A DNA stretch of 64,000 bases from RGIG9060 sp052173655 (GTDB lineage Bacteria; Spirochaetota; Spirochaetia; Treponematales; Treponemataceae): assembly GCA_052173655.1 (NCBI GenBank), contig JBQMYD010000003.1:124001-188000 (forward strand), given 5' to 3'. Numbering within the stretch: position 1 is the stretch's first letter; the number at the start of each line of letters is the position of its first letter. Shown here piece after piece: positions 51,758 through 60,640 of the stretch. The notes under the pieces were generated by a model. That model was not told the DNA's origin, made no database searches, and worked only from the letters and a program-made list of their open reading frames with translations. Both the position numbers and the translations under genes were made by a program.

Positions 51758-52848
51758 ACCACTTACAATCAGGTCAAGAACTGGAATTGCAAATAGTTGC
51801 AATTACGGATGATACGATTTTTTTAGATTTAAATTCAAAAACAGAAGGCATTTTAGAAAAAGCGGAACTTGTAGATAAGGACGGAAATTTTACACTCAAA
51901 GAAGGCGATAAAATAAAAACCTATTTTGTCGGCAATAAAAACGGTGAAATGATCTTTACAACAAAAATTTCCGGCGAGAAAGCAGACAAATCAATGCTGG
52001 AAAATGCATGGAAAAACAATATTCCGGTTGAAGGAAAAGTTGAAAAAGAAATTAAAGGTGGATTTGAAATAAAAATCGGACAAACAAGGGCTTTCTGCCC
52101 TTTTTCACAAATGGGATTTAAACAAAAAGAAGAGCCGTCTTTTTATATAGGAAAAATATTAAAATTCATAATCACGGAATACAAAAGGGAAGGAAAAGAT
52201 ATTCTTGTTTCAAATAAAATGATAAATCAAATTGAACATGAAAATAACATTACAAACCTGGCAGAAAGAATCAAAGAAGGTAATATTGTTGAAGCAACTG
52301 TCGTTTCGCTACAAAAATTCGGAGCTTTTGTTGAAATAGAGAATTTTAAAGCTTTATTGCCTATTTCAGAAGTTTCCCTTAACCGCATAGAAAGCGTTGA
52401 AAATGTACTTTCAATAGGACAAAAAATTACTGTAAAAATTATTAAAGCTGACTGGAAAAACGAAAAAGTCTGTGTAAGTTTAAAAGCTCTTCAAGAAAAT
52501 CCTTGGAAAAATTCAGCGGAAAAATTTTCCGTAGGAAAAAAATTCAACGGAAAAATCACACGAATTTCTGAATTTGGACTTTTTGTTAATATTGCAGACG
52601 GCATAGACGGACTTGTTCACATAAGTGAACTCGACCAAGATCGTAGTACAAATTTACGAAAAAAGTTTAATGTTGGAGATAATTTTTCCGTTGTAGTAAA
52701 AGAAATTAATGAAAATCAGCAAAGATTATCTTTAAAACCTGCAACATCTAGTGAGCAAGATAAAATTACCGCAAAGTATATGAAAGCTCAAGATTCTTCT
52801 GACGGAGAAAATTACAATCCTTTTGCAGCTTTGCTTAGCAAAAAATAA
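51754..52848 (+). CDS. S1 RNA-binding repeat protein
   Basis: The 364-aa protein contains about four S1 repeats (roughly 5-75, 90-160, 173-245, 260-330). The last two are clearest: IVEATVVSLQKFGAFVEIE with LLPISEVS, and FNGKITRISEFGLFVNIADGIDGLVHISE. It resembles a short ribosomal protein S1 of the Gram-positive YpfD type or a general RNA-binding factor. A true S1 elsewhere in the genome cannot be excluded. It overlaps nhaC by four bases. Confidence 0.82.
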   Translation: MNHLQSGQELELQIVAITDDTIFLDLNSKTEGILEKAELVDKDGNFTLKEGDKIKTYFVGNKNGEMIFTTKISGEKADKSMLENAWKNNIPVEGKVEKEIKGGFEIKIGQTRAFCPFSQMGFKQKEEPSFYIGKILKFIITEYKREGKDILVSNKMINQIEHENNITNLAERIKEGNIVEATVVSLQKFGAFVEIENFKALLPISEVSLNRIESVENVLSIGQKITVKIIKADWKNEKVCVSLKALQENPWKNSAEKFSVGKKFNGKITRISEFGLFVNIADGIDGLVHISELDQDRSTNLRKKFNVGDNFSVVVKEINENQQRLSLKPATSSEQDKITAKYMKAQDSSDGENYNPFAALLSKK

Positions 52849-52930
52849 TTTTAGTGTTTATAAAATTTTATTGACAACAAAAATTTTTAACTCTATCATG
52901 TTTAAGTAGAATAAAATAAGGAGTTTATTT

Positions 52931-53293
52931 ATGAAAAAGAAAATTACTATTGTAGCTATAACAATGCTTCTAGTTATTGCCTTATCAGGATGTACAGTTC
53001 CGTTGAATCTTATCGGTTCATGGGAATCAACAGATTCTATAGGTGGTATTGTTATAAATTACACAATGTTGACATTCAAATTTGGCGAATGCACAAAAAT
53101 TTCAAGAAATGCTTTAGGTGAAGTATCAAATACCTATAAAATAAGGGTAAACTATGGAAATCACGAACTGGAAGTTCTTACCAGCCTTGGGGAGGGACGA
53201 TATGAAGCATCTACAGCATCGTATCTTGTTGAGGGAAATTCTCTTACAATCAACGGATCTGTACTTTCCGGTGTTTATACAAGGAAAAAATAA
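52931..53293 (+). CDS. Small lipoprotein of unknown function
   Basis: The 120-aa protein starts with a signal peptide whose lipobox is VIALSGC (Cys about 21). The mature 100 aa is beta-rich (LIGSWESTDSIGGIVINYTM, YKIRVNYGNHELEVLT) and looks like a lipocalin-like, DUF-type domain. AAGGAG precedes ATG and a strong terminator follows, so it is a single-gene unit. I do not recognise the family. Confidence 0.75.
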   Translation: MKKKITIVAITMLLVIALSGCTVPLNLIGSWESTDSIGGIVINYTMLTFKFGECTKISRNALGEVSNTYKIRVNYGNHELEVLTSLGEGRYEASTASYLVEGNSLTINGSVLSGVYTRKK

Positions 53294-53327
53294 TTCCCTA
53301 CTAAAATATTAAAGAAAAGCTTTTTTT

Positions 53328-53356
53328 AAGATGCTGTGAAAACAGCATCTTTTTTA
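53328..53356 (+). terminator. Terminator of the small lipoprotein gene
   Basis: AAGATGCTGT (53328-53337) and ACAGCATCTT (53342-53351) form a 10-bp stem with loop GAAA, followed by TTTTT. It abuts the stop codon of the convergent gene. Confidence 0.85.
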
Positions 53357-54550
53357 ATCTTTATAAAAAACTTTGGCAAGATCTACTGTCAAAAAACCTG
53401 TTCTACCTATCTCGTAAAAAATAGACTCTTCCCATGCAACATATAATATATTTTTTTCTACAATGATTGTTCCGTAACTAAAATTTTTAGGTAACTTTGG
53501 GAGCCTGAATGCTATAGGCCTACCCTCATTCAAAACATATCTGTCGGATAAGGAACCTGTAAAAAATCCTGTTCCATCGGTAAATACAGCAATGCTAAAG
53601 TTATCTTCAAGCAAAACTTGGCTTTCCATTATATTTCCATCAACTTCATCTTTGTTTTGAACATAACTGCATTGCTTTCCGGAATTTGGAACGGAACATT
53701 GTATATAAAAATTAAAATCTTGAGGAAGACGAGAAAGTAAAGCTTGAACACGCTCCGGACTTTCTTTTATATTTTTTGGAATAAACTGTTCTCTATATTC
53801 TTTTTCGCTGATTTCTTCGGTTTTGATAGCATCTTTTCGCTTATTCGGAGCAATATCTGTAAGATTTTCATAGGTTGAAAAAGTTATATACTCAAAATCC
53901 TTGCTACTGTCGCTGGAAGTTTTTAAAGTTGCAGTCCACTTGTTGTCGTTGTATATAATGTCGCTTACTTCAACTTCATCTGAAAAATCAAGATCGTCGG
54001 TAGACAAAAGAGGAAGAAAAACAGAGCTTTCAGGATGAAACTGCACTAAAAAAGGATGATTTGCTTTTTGTTTTTTTGTAGAACCTGAAATAATATAATT
54101 ACTGAATTCAGGGTTTTGATAGACATGAAAAACCGGGTACCCATCAACATTTACCATGTTATCGGCAGTCAAATTTCCAAAAATCCCATTATCATACGAA
54201 ATTGCAGCCTGCTTTTCATTTTCAGGATCACAACAAAGAAGCCCAAGTTTGTTTACAATCATAAAACCGTCCGTTCCTACAGAAATAGCGGAAGAAATTC
54301 TAATTGCCTCCGTCCAAGGCTTTAATAAAACTTGAGGAGACGATTGGGGCAAACTAACCTGCTGGAAACCTTCATAAGTAAAAGCATACCACCTATGATT
54401 TTTTTTAGAAATTGTTTTTATGTCCGTACTTTGAATTTGCCGAACATCTGTTAGAGGAACTTGATAATCATTTTTGTGGCATGAAAAAAAAATAATTGAT
54501 ATTGTCAACAAAGCAATAATATAAATAATGCAAATTAAATATTTTTTCAT
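53354..54550 (-). CDS. Putative lipoprotein of unknown function
   Basis: The 398-aa protein has an N-terminal hydrophobic segment ending IIFFSCHKN, a likely lipobox with Cys at residue 24. The mature region is rich in short beta repeats with Trp/Tyr (HRWYAFTYEGF, NKLGLLCCDPENEKQA, NILYVAWEESIFYE). It resembles a beta-propeller-like lipoprotein of the spirochete envelope. No family is recognised. A TAGAGT box ends six bases before ATG and there is no good ribosome binding site. Confidence 0.65.
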   Translation of the reverse strand: MKKYLICIIYIIALLTISIIFFSCHKNDYQVPLTDVRQIQSTDIKTISKKNHRWYAFTYEGFQQVSLPQSSPQVLLKPWTEAIRISSAISVGTDGFMIVNKLGLLCCDPENEKQAAISYDNGIFGNLTADNMVNVDGYPVFHVYQNPEFSNYIISGSTKKQKANHPFLVQFHPESSVFLPLLSTDDLDFSDEVEVSDIIYNDNKWTATLKTSSDSSKDFEYITFSTYENLTDIAPNKRKDAIKTEEISEKEYREQFIPKNIKESPERVQALLSRLPQDFNFYIQCSVPNSGKQCSYVQNKDEVDGNIMESQVLLEDNFSIAVFTDGTGFFTGSLSDRYVLNEGRPIAFRLPKLPKNFSYGTIIVEKNILYVAWEESIFYEIGRTGFLTVDLAKVFYKD

Positions 54551-54637
54551 AATAAAACTCTATCCTTATATTCAGTATATTTATCGGTTAGACAAACTAC
54601 AACAATGACAAAAAATATGATAAAAAACAACTAAAAT

Positions 54638-54667
54638 GTTGTAAAAATTTTAGTTTAATCGTATAAT
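54638..54667 (+). promoter_or_regulatory. rsmI promoter, predicted leaderless start
   Basis: TTGTAA (54638-54643), an 18-base spacer and a consensus TATAAT (54662-54667) precede GTG 54674 by six bases. No ribosome binding site is present, which predicts a leaderless message beginning with GTG. Confidence 0.65.
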
Positions 54668-54673
54668 TACACA

Positions 54674-55405
54674 GTGTGTGAATTATATATAGTTGCGACA
54701 CCTATTGGAAATTTAGGCGATATTACTTTGCGTGCTATTGAAACTTTAAAAAAAGTAGATGTCATTGCGGCAGAAGATACCAGACACACACTTGAACTTT
54801 TAAATGCCCTGGAAACCAAGGGCTACGGAACTCATTTTGAGTTTAAAAAAATTATGGTTTCATGCCGGGCTCAAAATGAAAAAGAAGCGGCAGTTCGGAT
54901 CATTCAAATGATGAATGAGGGTAAATCCGTAGCTTTTGTAAGCGATGCAGGAACTCCTGCATTAAGTGATCCGGGAGCAGTTCTTGTTGAACAAGTAAGA
55001 ACAGCAGGCTTTACTGTGGTTCCTATTCCGGGTCCTAGTGCCTTTGCTACTCTGCTAAGTGTAGCCGGTGTAAGTGGAAAAACGGTAATTTTTGAAGGCT
55101 TCCTTAGTCCAAAACCGGGAAGAAGGAAAAATCAGCTAAAAGGGCTTTTTGAAACGGGTAATTCCATAATTTTATATGAATCCCCTTTCAGAATTATAAA
55201 GCTTTTAAATGATATTGCCGATATTGACAGTGAGCGTAGGATTGTTGTTGGCCGTGAGCTTACAAAAATCCACGAAGAAATTGTAGATGGAAAAGCAAGT
55301 GAGGTTCGGGATATTTTTTCTGAACGACAAAAAAATCTTGGTGAATTTGCAATTTTTATTTCAGGAAAGAAAAATTCTCAACTTTCTGATGAAGGTTGCC
55401 GATAA
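54674..55405 (+). CDS. rsmI: 16S rRNA (cytidine-1402-2'-O)-methyltransferase
   Basis: RsmI methylates the ribose of C1402 in 16S rRNA. The 243-aa protein has LYIVATPIGNLGDITLRAIE at its start, AAEDTRHT, SDAGTPALSDPGAVLV, PIPGPSAFATLLSVAG, FEGFLSPKPGRRK and VVGRELTKIHEEI, all typical of the family. The initiation codon is GTG 54674, set by the conserved N-terminus and by a TATAAT ending six bases upstream. flgM follows after 26 bases. Confidence 0.95.
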   Translation: MCELYIVATPIGNLGDITLRAIETLKKVDVIAAEDTRHTLELLNALETKGYGTHFEFKKIMVSCRAQNEKEAAVRIIQMMNEGKSVAFVSDAGTPALSDPGAVLVEQVRTAGFTVVPIPGPSAFATLLSVAGVSGKTVIFEGFLSPKPGRRKNQLKGLFETGNSIILYESPFRIIKLLNDIADIDSERRIVVGRELTKIHEEIVDGKASEVRDIFSERQKNLGEFAIFISGKKNSQLSDEGCR

Positions 55406-55431
55406 TAAGAGAGAGGGAAAGGCAGGTCGTT

Positions 55432-55719
55432 ATGATGATAAATGGTGTTAGTGGAATAAATCCGCTTCAGAACGTACAGAAATCTCAATCAATTACAAGA
55501 AAGGCACAGATTGCCGGCATGGAGGATACCGTAAGTGTATCTGATGAGGCAAAAAGATTGGCTGATGAATATATGCTCAGTGAAATTGCCTCAGAAACTC
55601 CGGATGTACGTTCTGATTTAGTTGCTTCAGTCAAGGAGAAGATAAAAGATCCTAACTATATAAATGCAGCTGTATTAAATTCGGTGGCAGATAAATTTCT
55701 TGCAAGCATCGGACTTTAA
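55432..55719 (+). CDS. flgM: Anti-sigma factor FlgM
   Basis: FlgM holds the flagellar sigma factor (sigma-28, FliA) inactive until hook completion. The product is about 95 aa from ATG 55432. The N-terminus MMINGVSGINPLQNVQKS resembles the FlgM start in spirochetes, and the C-terminal helices (VSVSDEAKRLADEYML, VRSDLVASVKEKIKDP) are the sigma-binding part. An upstream in-frame ATG overlaps rsmI and is not needed. An AGG lies eight bases upstream. It is the only flagellar gene in the window and is closed by a strong terminator. Confidence 0.8.
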   Translation: MMINGVSGINPLQNVQKSQSITRKAQIAGMEDTVSVSDEAKRLADEYMLSEIASETPDVRSDLVASVKEKIKDPNYINAAVLNSVADKFLASIGL

Positions 55720-55743
55720 TATTTAACAAATTCATTATCATGC

Positions 55744-55777
55744 AGGCGGAACATTTGTATCCGCCTTTGTTTTTTTA
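55744..55777 (+). terminator. Terminator of rsmI-flgM
   Basis: AGGCGGA (55744-55750) pairs with TCCGCCT (55760-55766) with a nine-base loop, followed by TTGTTTTTTT. Confidence 0.8.
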
Positions 55778-55834
55778 AACGATTTTTTAAAAAATTCTGA
55801 TAATAAAAAGTCATTTGTTATTACTAAGGAAAAA

Positions 55835-56686
55835 ATGATACCCCCGGGAAAATTAGCACAATTAAATAACGGACAACGCAGACGAAAACTTGCTCTTTGC
55901 TTTGGTGCATTGGAACGTGATATAGCAGGTATTGCAGAAAAAGGTTCTGAATATAGATTTCCAAGCATGAGTAGAATTGAATACACAAAAAAGCTTGCTC
56001 AAATTCTTTTAACAGATCCAGATTTACCGCAAAAAGCTCAAAATGAAATAAAATTCTTGTTAAATGAACCTTTGTTTGACGAAAGACGACTTTGTAACAT
56101 TGCAAGAAATCATCTTTTAGCTCTTATTGGAACTTTTCCTGCAGAATGGGACTTAATAATTGCTCCTCATAAATGCCCACAAAAAAATAATACAGATGTA
56201 CAGTCAGATTCATTTGTAGAAAAACGTAATTTTTATCCGGGACTTTTTCTTTATGCAGAAGATATCCGTTCCCCTTTCAACATAGGTTCAATTTTTCGCA
56301 CCGCAGAAGCCATGGGAGCCGAAAAAATTTTTATATCTCCCGACTGTGTTGACCCTAATCATCCAAGGGCAATACGCAGCGGAATGGGATGCGTACAAAC
56401 AATTCCTTGGGAACGCCTTTCAATTGAAGAACTTACTGTTAGTGCAAAAGAAAAAAAACTTCCCATTTTTGCACTTGAAACAGGAGGAACTCTTATCAAC
56501 GACTTTAGTTTTCCAAAGCAAGGAATCGTAATAATAGGCTCTGAAGAACTCGGAATAAGCCCTCAAGCTCTAAAAGCGGCAACATATGGCAGAGTTACAA
56601 TCGATATGAAAGGAATAAAAGCTTCTCTAAACGTAGGTGTTGCCTTTGGAATTTTGATGCAAAAATGGATAGAAACTATTGCTTAG
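55835..56686 (+). CDS. TrmH/SpoU family RNA 2'-O-methyltransferase
   Basis: The 283-aa protein has an N-terminal helical extension of about 140 aa and a C-terminal SPOUT domain. The SPOUT motifs are RSPFNIGSIFRTAEAMGA (motif 1), IVIIGSEELGIS (motif 2) and VTIDMKGIKASLNVGVAFGI (motif 3). The family methylates 2'-OH groups of tRNA or rRNA; the target is not clear. AAGGAAAA precedes ATG. The last four bases overlap the convergent HDOD gene. Confidence 0.88.
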   Translation: MIPPGKLAQLNNGQRRRKLALCFGALERDIAGIAEKGSEYRFPSMSRIEYTKKLAQILLTDPDLPQKAQNEIKFLLNEPLFDERRLCNIARNHLLALIGTFPAEWDLIIAPHKCPQKNNTDVQSDSFVEKRNFYPGLFLYAEDIRSPFNIGSIFRTAEAMGAEKIFISPDCVDPNHPRAIRSGMGCVQTIPWERLSIEELTVSAKEKKLPIFALETGGTLINDFSFPKQGIVIIGSEELGISPQALKAATYGRVTIDMKGIKASLNVGVAFGILMQKWIETIA

Positions 56687-58188
56687 AAATTTTGCGATTC
56701 CATTTCTGAAAAAGCAGTCTCAAGCTTTTCAAATATAGCTTCAATTTTTTCTACAGAATCAAGCTGATATTTTTTTAAGATATCTTCATCAACTTGGTAC
56801 AATTCAACTTCGCCTGTATGTAAGTAGTTTAACATATCTGCAATATAAATTATCTCAGTTAAATCTTTGAATTCAGGCGGAGCAAAATCCGGTCTATGAT
56901 GATAACGTATTGCCTCAACTATAACTGTAGGAAAATTCCACTTTTCCGCCATCATTGCACCTATTTCAGCATGATTTACCCCGGCAGCCAATTGTTCAAA
57001 TATTACCTTTGGAATATTCTTTTTACAACACAGTGTACCGTACATTTTTTCCATATCATCGCGATGACAATATATAATTATTTTTCCTATATCGTGTAAA
57101 AGTCCACAAACATAAATTACATCTAAAAGTTCTTTACGATTAGGAAAAAAATTCTTGCAAAGATTGTAAGAAAAAAAGGCTATTTTGTTTGAATGTGTCC
57201 ATATTTCTTTTGCAGAATCAGTATCATCTGAAAGGGCTTTTAAGGAACCCACAGAATAAAGCATATTCTTAATTCCTTTAATTCCTACCATAGAAACGGC
57301 TTTTTGAATATTTTGGCATCTTCCATAATGACCGAAAGCTGTAGAATTTACAATTTTTAATAAATCAGTAGTTAAAGAAACATCTTTACTTATTAAATCT
57401 GCAATATCCGAAAGTTTTGATTCTTTATCATCCAATAGCTCATTTATTTTTGTAATATTTTCAGGAAAATGCGAAAGATTATCTATTTTTAATACTATAT
57501 CCTCAGAAATTGCATTCAATTGGTATTTAGTATCATCACTTAAATTTATAACAAAACGAGTAATTGTTTCACCGTTTTCAGAATAAAATTGTAAAAACTT
57601 ATCTGTTACTCCGATTTTTCTGAGCATCAAAATCATGATAATAATACCAAGACCTGCTCCTTCGGTTTCGTCAATTACATAATTAAGTGCTTCTTGCATT
57701 GAATTATATTGTCTGGCATTTTCTATCTTTTCTTTCATGCGTTCTTCTTCAAATTTTGTTAATTCGCAATTGTTACGCACTTCAAATTTTATTGTATTAG
57801 CCTTTTTTTGAATAATAACCTTTACATAAAGACCTGCTTCTTTTTGCAATACAAGATAGTGATTTAAATTTCCTAAAGTATCATTTTTAAATGATTTCAT
57901 GCCAATATCGTATTGAGCTTTGTCATTTAGGTCTAATTGTTTTTCCTTAAAATAAACCCGTTTTGTATTTGCTTTTTTTGCATTCGTTGTAAGCTCACTG
58001 ATACAATAATTTACATACTCTGTCACATCTTCCTGATTGAGCATCTTCAAAAAACATGAAATAACCTCACCTATGTAAACTTCCATATCGTGAGGAAGGG
58101 TGTATGTTGTGATTATAAGAGGGGCTTCTACCTCTATAGCCTTCCGTATTTTTTGTTTATCAACCTTTTCCGCCACACTAGAACTCAT
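56683..58188 (-). CDS. HATPase-HDOD signalling protein
   Basis: The 501-aa cytosolic protein begins with a histidine-kinase-type ATPase-like fold (about 45-220). Its N box is ELTTNAKKAN and its G box GAGLGIIIM. No dimerization or phospho-accepting His domain is seen. Residues 235-440 are an HDOD domain (TDLLKIVNSTAFG, LLHDIGKIIIYCH, NHAEIGAMMAEKW, AIRYHHRPD) with the HD residues kept. HDOD proteins act in signal transduction; the ATPase part may bind ATP or act like an anti-sigma kinase. AGGGAGAG precedes ATG. Its partners are unknown. Confidence 0.82.
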   Translation of the reverse strand: MSSSVAEKVDKQKIRKAIEVEAPLIITTYTLPHDMEVYIGEVISCFLKMLNQEDVTEYVNYCISELTTNAKKANTKRVYFKEKQLDLNDKAQYDIGMKSFKNDTLGNLNHYLVLQKEAGLYVKVIIQKKANTIKFEVRNNCELTKFEEERMKEKIENARQYNSMQEALNYVIDETEGAGLGIIIMILMLRKIGVTDKFLQFYSENGETITRFVINLSDDTKYQLNAISEDIVLKIDNLSHFPENITKINELLDDKESKLSDIADLISKDVSLTTDLLKIVNSTAFGHYGRCQNIQKAVSMVGIKGIKNMLYSVGSLKALSDDTDSAKEIWTHSNKIAFFSYNLCKNFFPNRKELLDVIYVCGLLHDIGKIIIYCHRDDMEKMYGTLCCKKNIPKVIFEQLAAGVNHAEIGAMMAEKWNFPTVIVEAIRYHHRPDFAPPEFKDLTEIIYIADMLNYLHTGEVELYQVDEDILKKYQLDSVEKIEAIFEKLETAFSEMESQNF

Positions 58189-58345
58189 ATAAACTCTCCC
58201 TACCTGATTTTATCATAACTTTTTAAAATAATCAAACACTGTTCCATATTAAGCGATCTTGATAAAATAAAAATTTTTATTAATTTTAAAGCCAATTTAC
58301 ATAAATGCCTTGCCCGTTTTACAGTTTTTATGTATTGTTTAAAGT

Positions 58346-58873
58346 ATGAATATTACAAGAAATAAATTTGTTGCTATTGCATACACATTACGAGATGAAA
58401 AGGGTGAAATTATAGATTCATCTGACGAGAAAGAGCCGTTGGAATACATACACGGAAACGGTTATTTGATTAACGGATTAGAAAATGAACTGGAAAACAA
58501 AGAAGAGGGTTCCGAATTTTCCGTAAAAATTTTACCTAAAGACGGTTACGGAGAAATTGACGAAAATCTTATTTTTGATGTTGACAGAAGTCATTTTCCG
58601 CCTGAAGTTGAAATAACTGAAGGAATGCAGTTTGAAGCAGAAAACGGACAGTTGGTTTGTGTAAAATCAGTTACTGACAAAAAAATTACAGTAGACGCTA
58701 ACCATGCGATGGCAGGAAAAATACTGAATTTTGACATAAAAGTTCTTACAGTAAGGGATGCTACAGAAGAAGATCTTATGGCTCTTACAGGCATGGAGCC
58801 TAATTGTGGCTGTGATTGCGATTGTGATTGTTCTTCCGGTTGTAGCTGTGGTGGAAGTTGCGGTTGTAACTAA
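58346..58873 (+). CDS. slyD: FKBP-type peptidyl-prolyl isomerase, SlyD-like
   Basis: SlyD is a cytosolic proline isomerase and metal-binding chaperone. The 175-aa protein has an FKBP core (IAYTLRDEKGEIIDSSDE, FSVKILPKDGYGEIDE) with an insert-in-flap domain (FPPEVEITEGMQFEAENGQ). The tail is very Cys-rich (NCGCDCDCDCSSGCSCGG) instead of the His-rich tail of E. coli SlyD, so soft-metal or nickel/zinc binding is likely. The -10-like TATTGT lies seven bases before ATG and no ribosome binding site is seen. Confidence 0.9.
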   Translation: MNITRNKFVAIAYTLRDEKGEIIDSSDEKEPLEYIHGNGYLINGLENELENKEEGSEFSVKILPKDGYGEIDENLIFDVDRSHFPPEVEITEGMQFEAENGQLVCVKSVTDKKITVDANHAMAGKILNFDIKVLTVRDATEEDLMALTGMEPNCGCDCDCDCSSGCSCGGSCGCN

Positions 58874-58885
58874 AATTAAATACCC

Positions 58886-58924
58886 GCAAGCATGTTTTTT
58901 TGCTATTCAAAAAAACATGCTTGT
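58886..58924. terminator. Bidirectional terminator between slyD and the Gx-like gene
   Basis: GCAAGCATGTTTTTTT (58886-58901) pairs with AAAAAAACATGCTTGT (58909-58924), leaving a seven-base loop that contains the stop codon of the minus-strand gene. The A/T-rich stem base makes it work from both sides. Confidence 0.7.
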
Positions 58925-59889
58925 AGCAGAATTTTATCAAGATTCAAAACTAAATTTGTTTTTTTCAGCTTTTTGTTCACGCACTCTCCTGTATTTTCAG
59001 ATCTTACTTCGGAAAGCCTTTTGAAAAATATAAAAATCAAGTTCAAAAACATTCCTATTTTTCCCTTTAATATGATTTTACTTGGGATAATCAACTTTGA
59101 AATCTGAACGGAAAGTATAAGAACTGTTGCCCTTTTTATTCCCAAAAATAATGCACCTTGTGTTATCTGGAACTTTCCAAAATCAAATAAAACCTTGCCA
59201 CCGGGAATCAAAAGACTAAAAATTATGATAGTAACAGCAAGTATAAAATCTTTAAGCAATTGTAAAAAAAACTTTTTCCATGAAAATTGATTGCACTTTA
59301 CAATAGCCTGATTTCCCGAAAAATCATTTTTTATTAGCTCTTTTTCCAAAAAAGATTGATCTTCAAGCATTTTTTTATACCATAAAGAATTTTGTACAAA
59401 AATTTGTATAAAAACTCCCAGCACTAACGAACTTACAAATCCATTGATAAGCAAAACAGGTGCTATAAAACGAGTTCCTTCTTTGAACACAATAAGGTAT
59501 GAAAGAAAAATTTGAAAAAGATTGTTGCCTAAACTTCCTGCCATTGCAATTCCCAAAAAACTTACGCGTGAAGCAAACAATTTCTTTACAATTTGCATAA
59601 AAAAAAGAGATGCAAATGAACCGCAAAATGAAAACAAAAAAACGTAAGAAAAAACGGTTCCACTGATAAAAGACTGAAAAATAACTTTTATAAAAACAAG
59701 AATCATTGTCTGCCAAAGTGATAAAGTAAAAATTGAAAGCATAATACCCATATTGGCAAAACCTATACGCATAAAAGGCAAAGGTTTTGGAAAACTAAAT
59801 TCAATCAAAGACAAAAACATACAAAGTGCAGAAAAAAAAGCAATTTTTTGCAAATTATTTGACTGAATTTTAATAATTTTATCTTTCAA
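58903..59889 (-). CDS. Gx/Hpre-type membrane protein fused to an EcfT-like region
   Basis: The first 170 residues match the Gx transporter family (heptaprenyl diphosphate synthase component I type), with FFSALCMFLSLIEFSFPKPLPFMRIGFANMG split over the first helix and motif. Five more helices follow. Residues 205-305 look like part of an EcfT/CbiQ protein (LLIPGGKVLFDFGKFQITQGALFLG, IKRATVLILSVQISKLIIPS). The whole resembles a substrate unit joined to a coupling unit of an ECF transporter. A TTG start at 59889 with AGGA upstream is used because no earlier ATG exists. The ATPase partner is not in the window. The substrate is unknown. Confidence 0.7.
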   Translation of the reverse strand: MKDKIIKIQSNNLQKIAFFSALCMFLSLIEFSFPKPLPFMRIGFANMGIMLSIFTLSLWQTMILVFIKVIFQSFISGTVFSYVFLFSFCGSFASLFFMQIVKKLFASRVSFLGIAMAGSLGNNLFQIFLSYLIVFKEGTRFIAPVLLINGFVSSLVLGVFIQIFVQNSLWYKKMLEDQSFLEKELIKNDFSGNQAIVKCNQFSWKKFFLQLLKDFILAVTIIIFSLLIPGGKVLFDFGKFQITQGALFLGIKRATVLILSVQISKLIIPSKIILKGKIGMFLNLIFIFFKRLSEVRSENTGECVNKKLKKTNLVLNLDKILLQACFFE

Positions 59890-59902
59890 ATAGAATTCCT
59901 GA

Positions 59903-60571
59903 TTAAGAAACTCTTTTTAAAGCATCGGAGGCATCTTGATAATTAGGTTTATACTTTAGAGCATTTTGATATGCATTTTTTGCTCCAAGTTTGTTGCCGT
60001 TGCTTTCTCGAGCTCTGCCTAACCTATACCACCATAATGCAACAGTAGGTTCTTTTTGCAGTGCCGTACAGTAAGCAATATCTGCATGTTCATATCTATG
60101 TGTAATTCTAAAAATTTCTCCCATAAAAAAATATGCAGTTGCAACACGTTCTTCTCTAGGAACCCCATTTACATATTGCTCAAAATATTTTAAAGATTCT
60201 TTGTAATTGTCATCATAAAAATATGCTTCTGCCATTGTTTCAATTATTCTGTATTCTTTGGGATTTATTTTTAGAGCATTTTGACAGTCTACAATCGTTC
60301 CTTTGTAATCGGGTTTTCCATTAGGACCTTCAAGCCGAAGTTTTGACCATGTTAAAACAACATATGATTCAATATTATTTGGTTTTACTTTTAATTCTTG
60401 TTGGCAAACTTCAACGGATTTTTGAAAAGCCTCTTTTGCACCTGTAAAATCCCCTTGAGATTCAAGACTTCTTCCTTTTCTATACAAAACCAAAGCGTCT
60501 AATTTTTCTTGGGCAAAAATTGAACAAACTATTGCAAAAATTAACAAAACCGAAAAAAGTGTTTTTTTCAT
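59903..60571 (-). CDS. Exported TPR-repeat protein
   Basis: The 222-aa protein has a signal peptide (MKKTLFSVLLIFAIVCSIFAQ) and about five tetratricopeptide repeats (for example ALVLYRKGRSLESQGDFTGA, YFFMGEIFRITHRYEHADIA, KLGAKNAYQNALKYKPNYQ). It is probably a periplasmic scaffold. No lipobox is seen. GAGGT precedes ATG. It lies 13 bp after the Gx-like gene start on the same strand, so the pair may be cotranscribed. Confidence 0.8.
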   Translation of the reverse strand: MKKTLFSVLLIFAIVCSIFAQEKLDALVLYRKGRSLESQGDFTGAKEAFQKSVEVCQQELKVKPNNIESYVVLTWSKLRLEGPNGKPDYKGTIVDCQNALKINPKEYRIIETMAEAYFYDDNYKESLKYFEQYVNGVPREERVATAYFFMGEIFRITHRYEHADIAYCTALQKEPTVALWWYRLGRARESNGNKLGAKNAYQNALKYKPNYQDASDALKRVS

Positions 60572-60605
60572 ATCAATACCTCAAAATAATTATATTATGT
60601 ACAGA

Positions 60606-60634
60606 TTGTTTTTTCAATCGCTTTTAATTATACT
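60606..60634 (+). promoter_or_regulatory. GerMN-gene promoter, predicted leaderless start
   Basis: TTGTTT (60606-60611), a 17-base spacer and TATACT (60629-60634) precede ATG 60641 by six bases, and no ribosome binding site is present. Confidence 0.55.
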
Positions 60635-60640
60635 TATATC

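Noticed and set aside
55396..55405. TTGCCGATAA at the end of rsmI, part of the argA promoter element
   Set aside because: Only 10 of 15 bases match, and it is inside the rsmI stop region; most likely chance.
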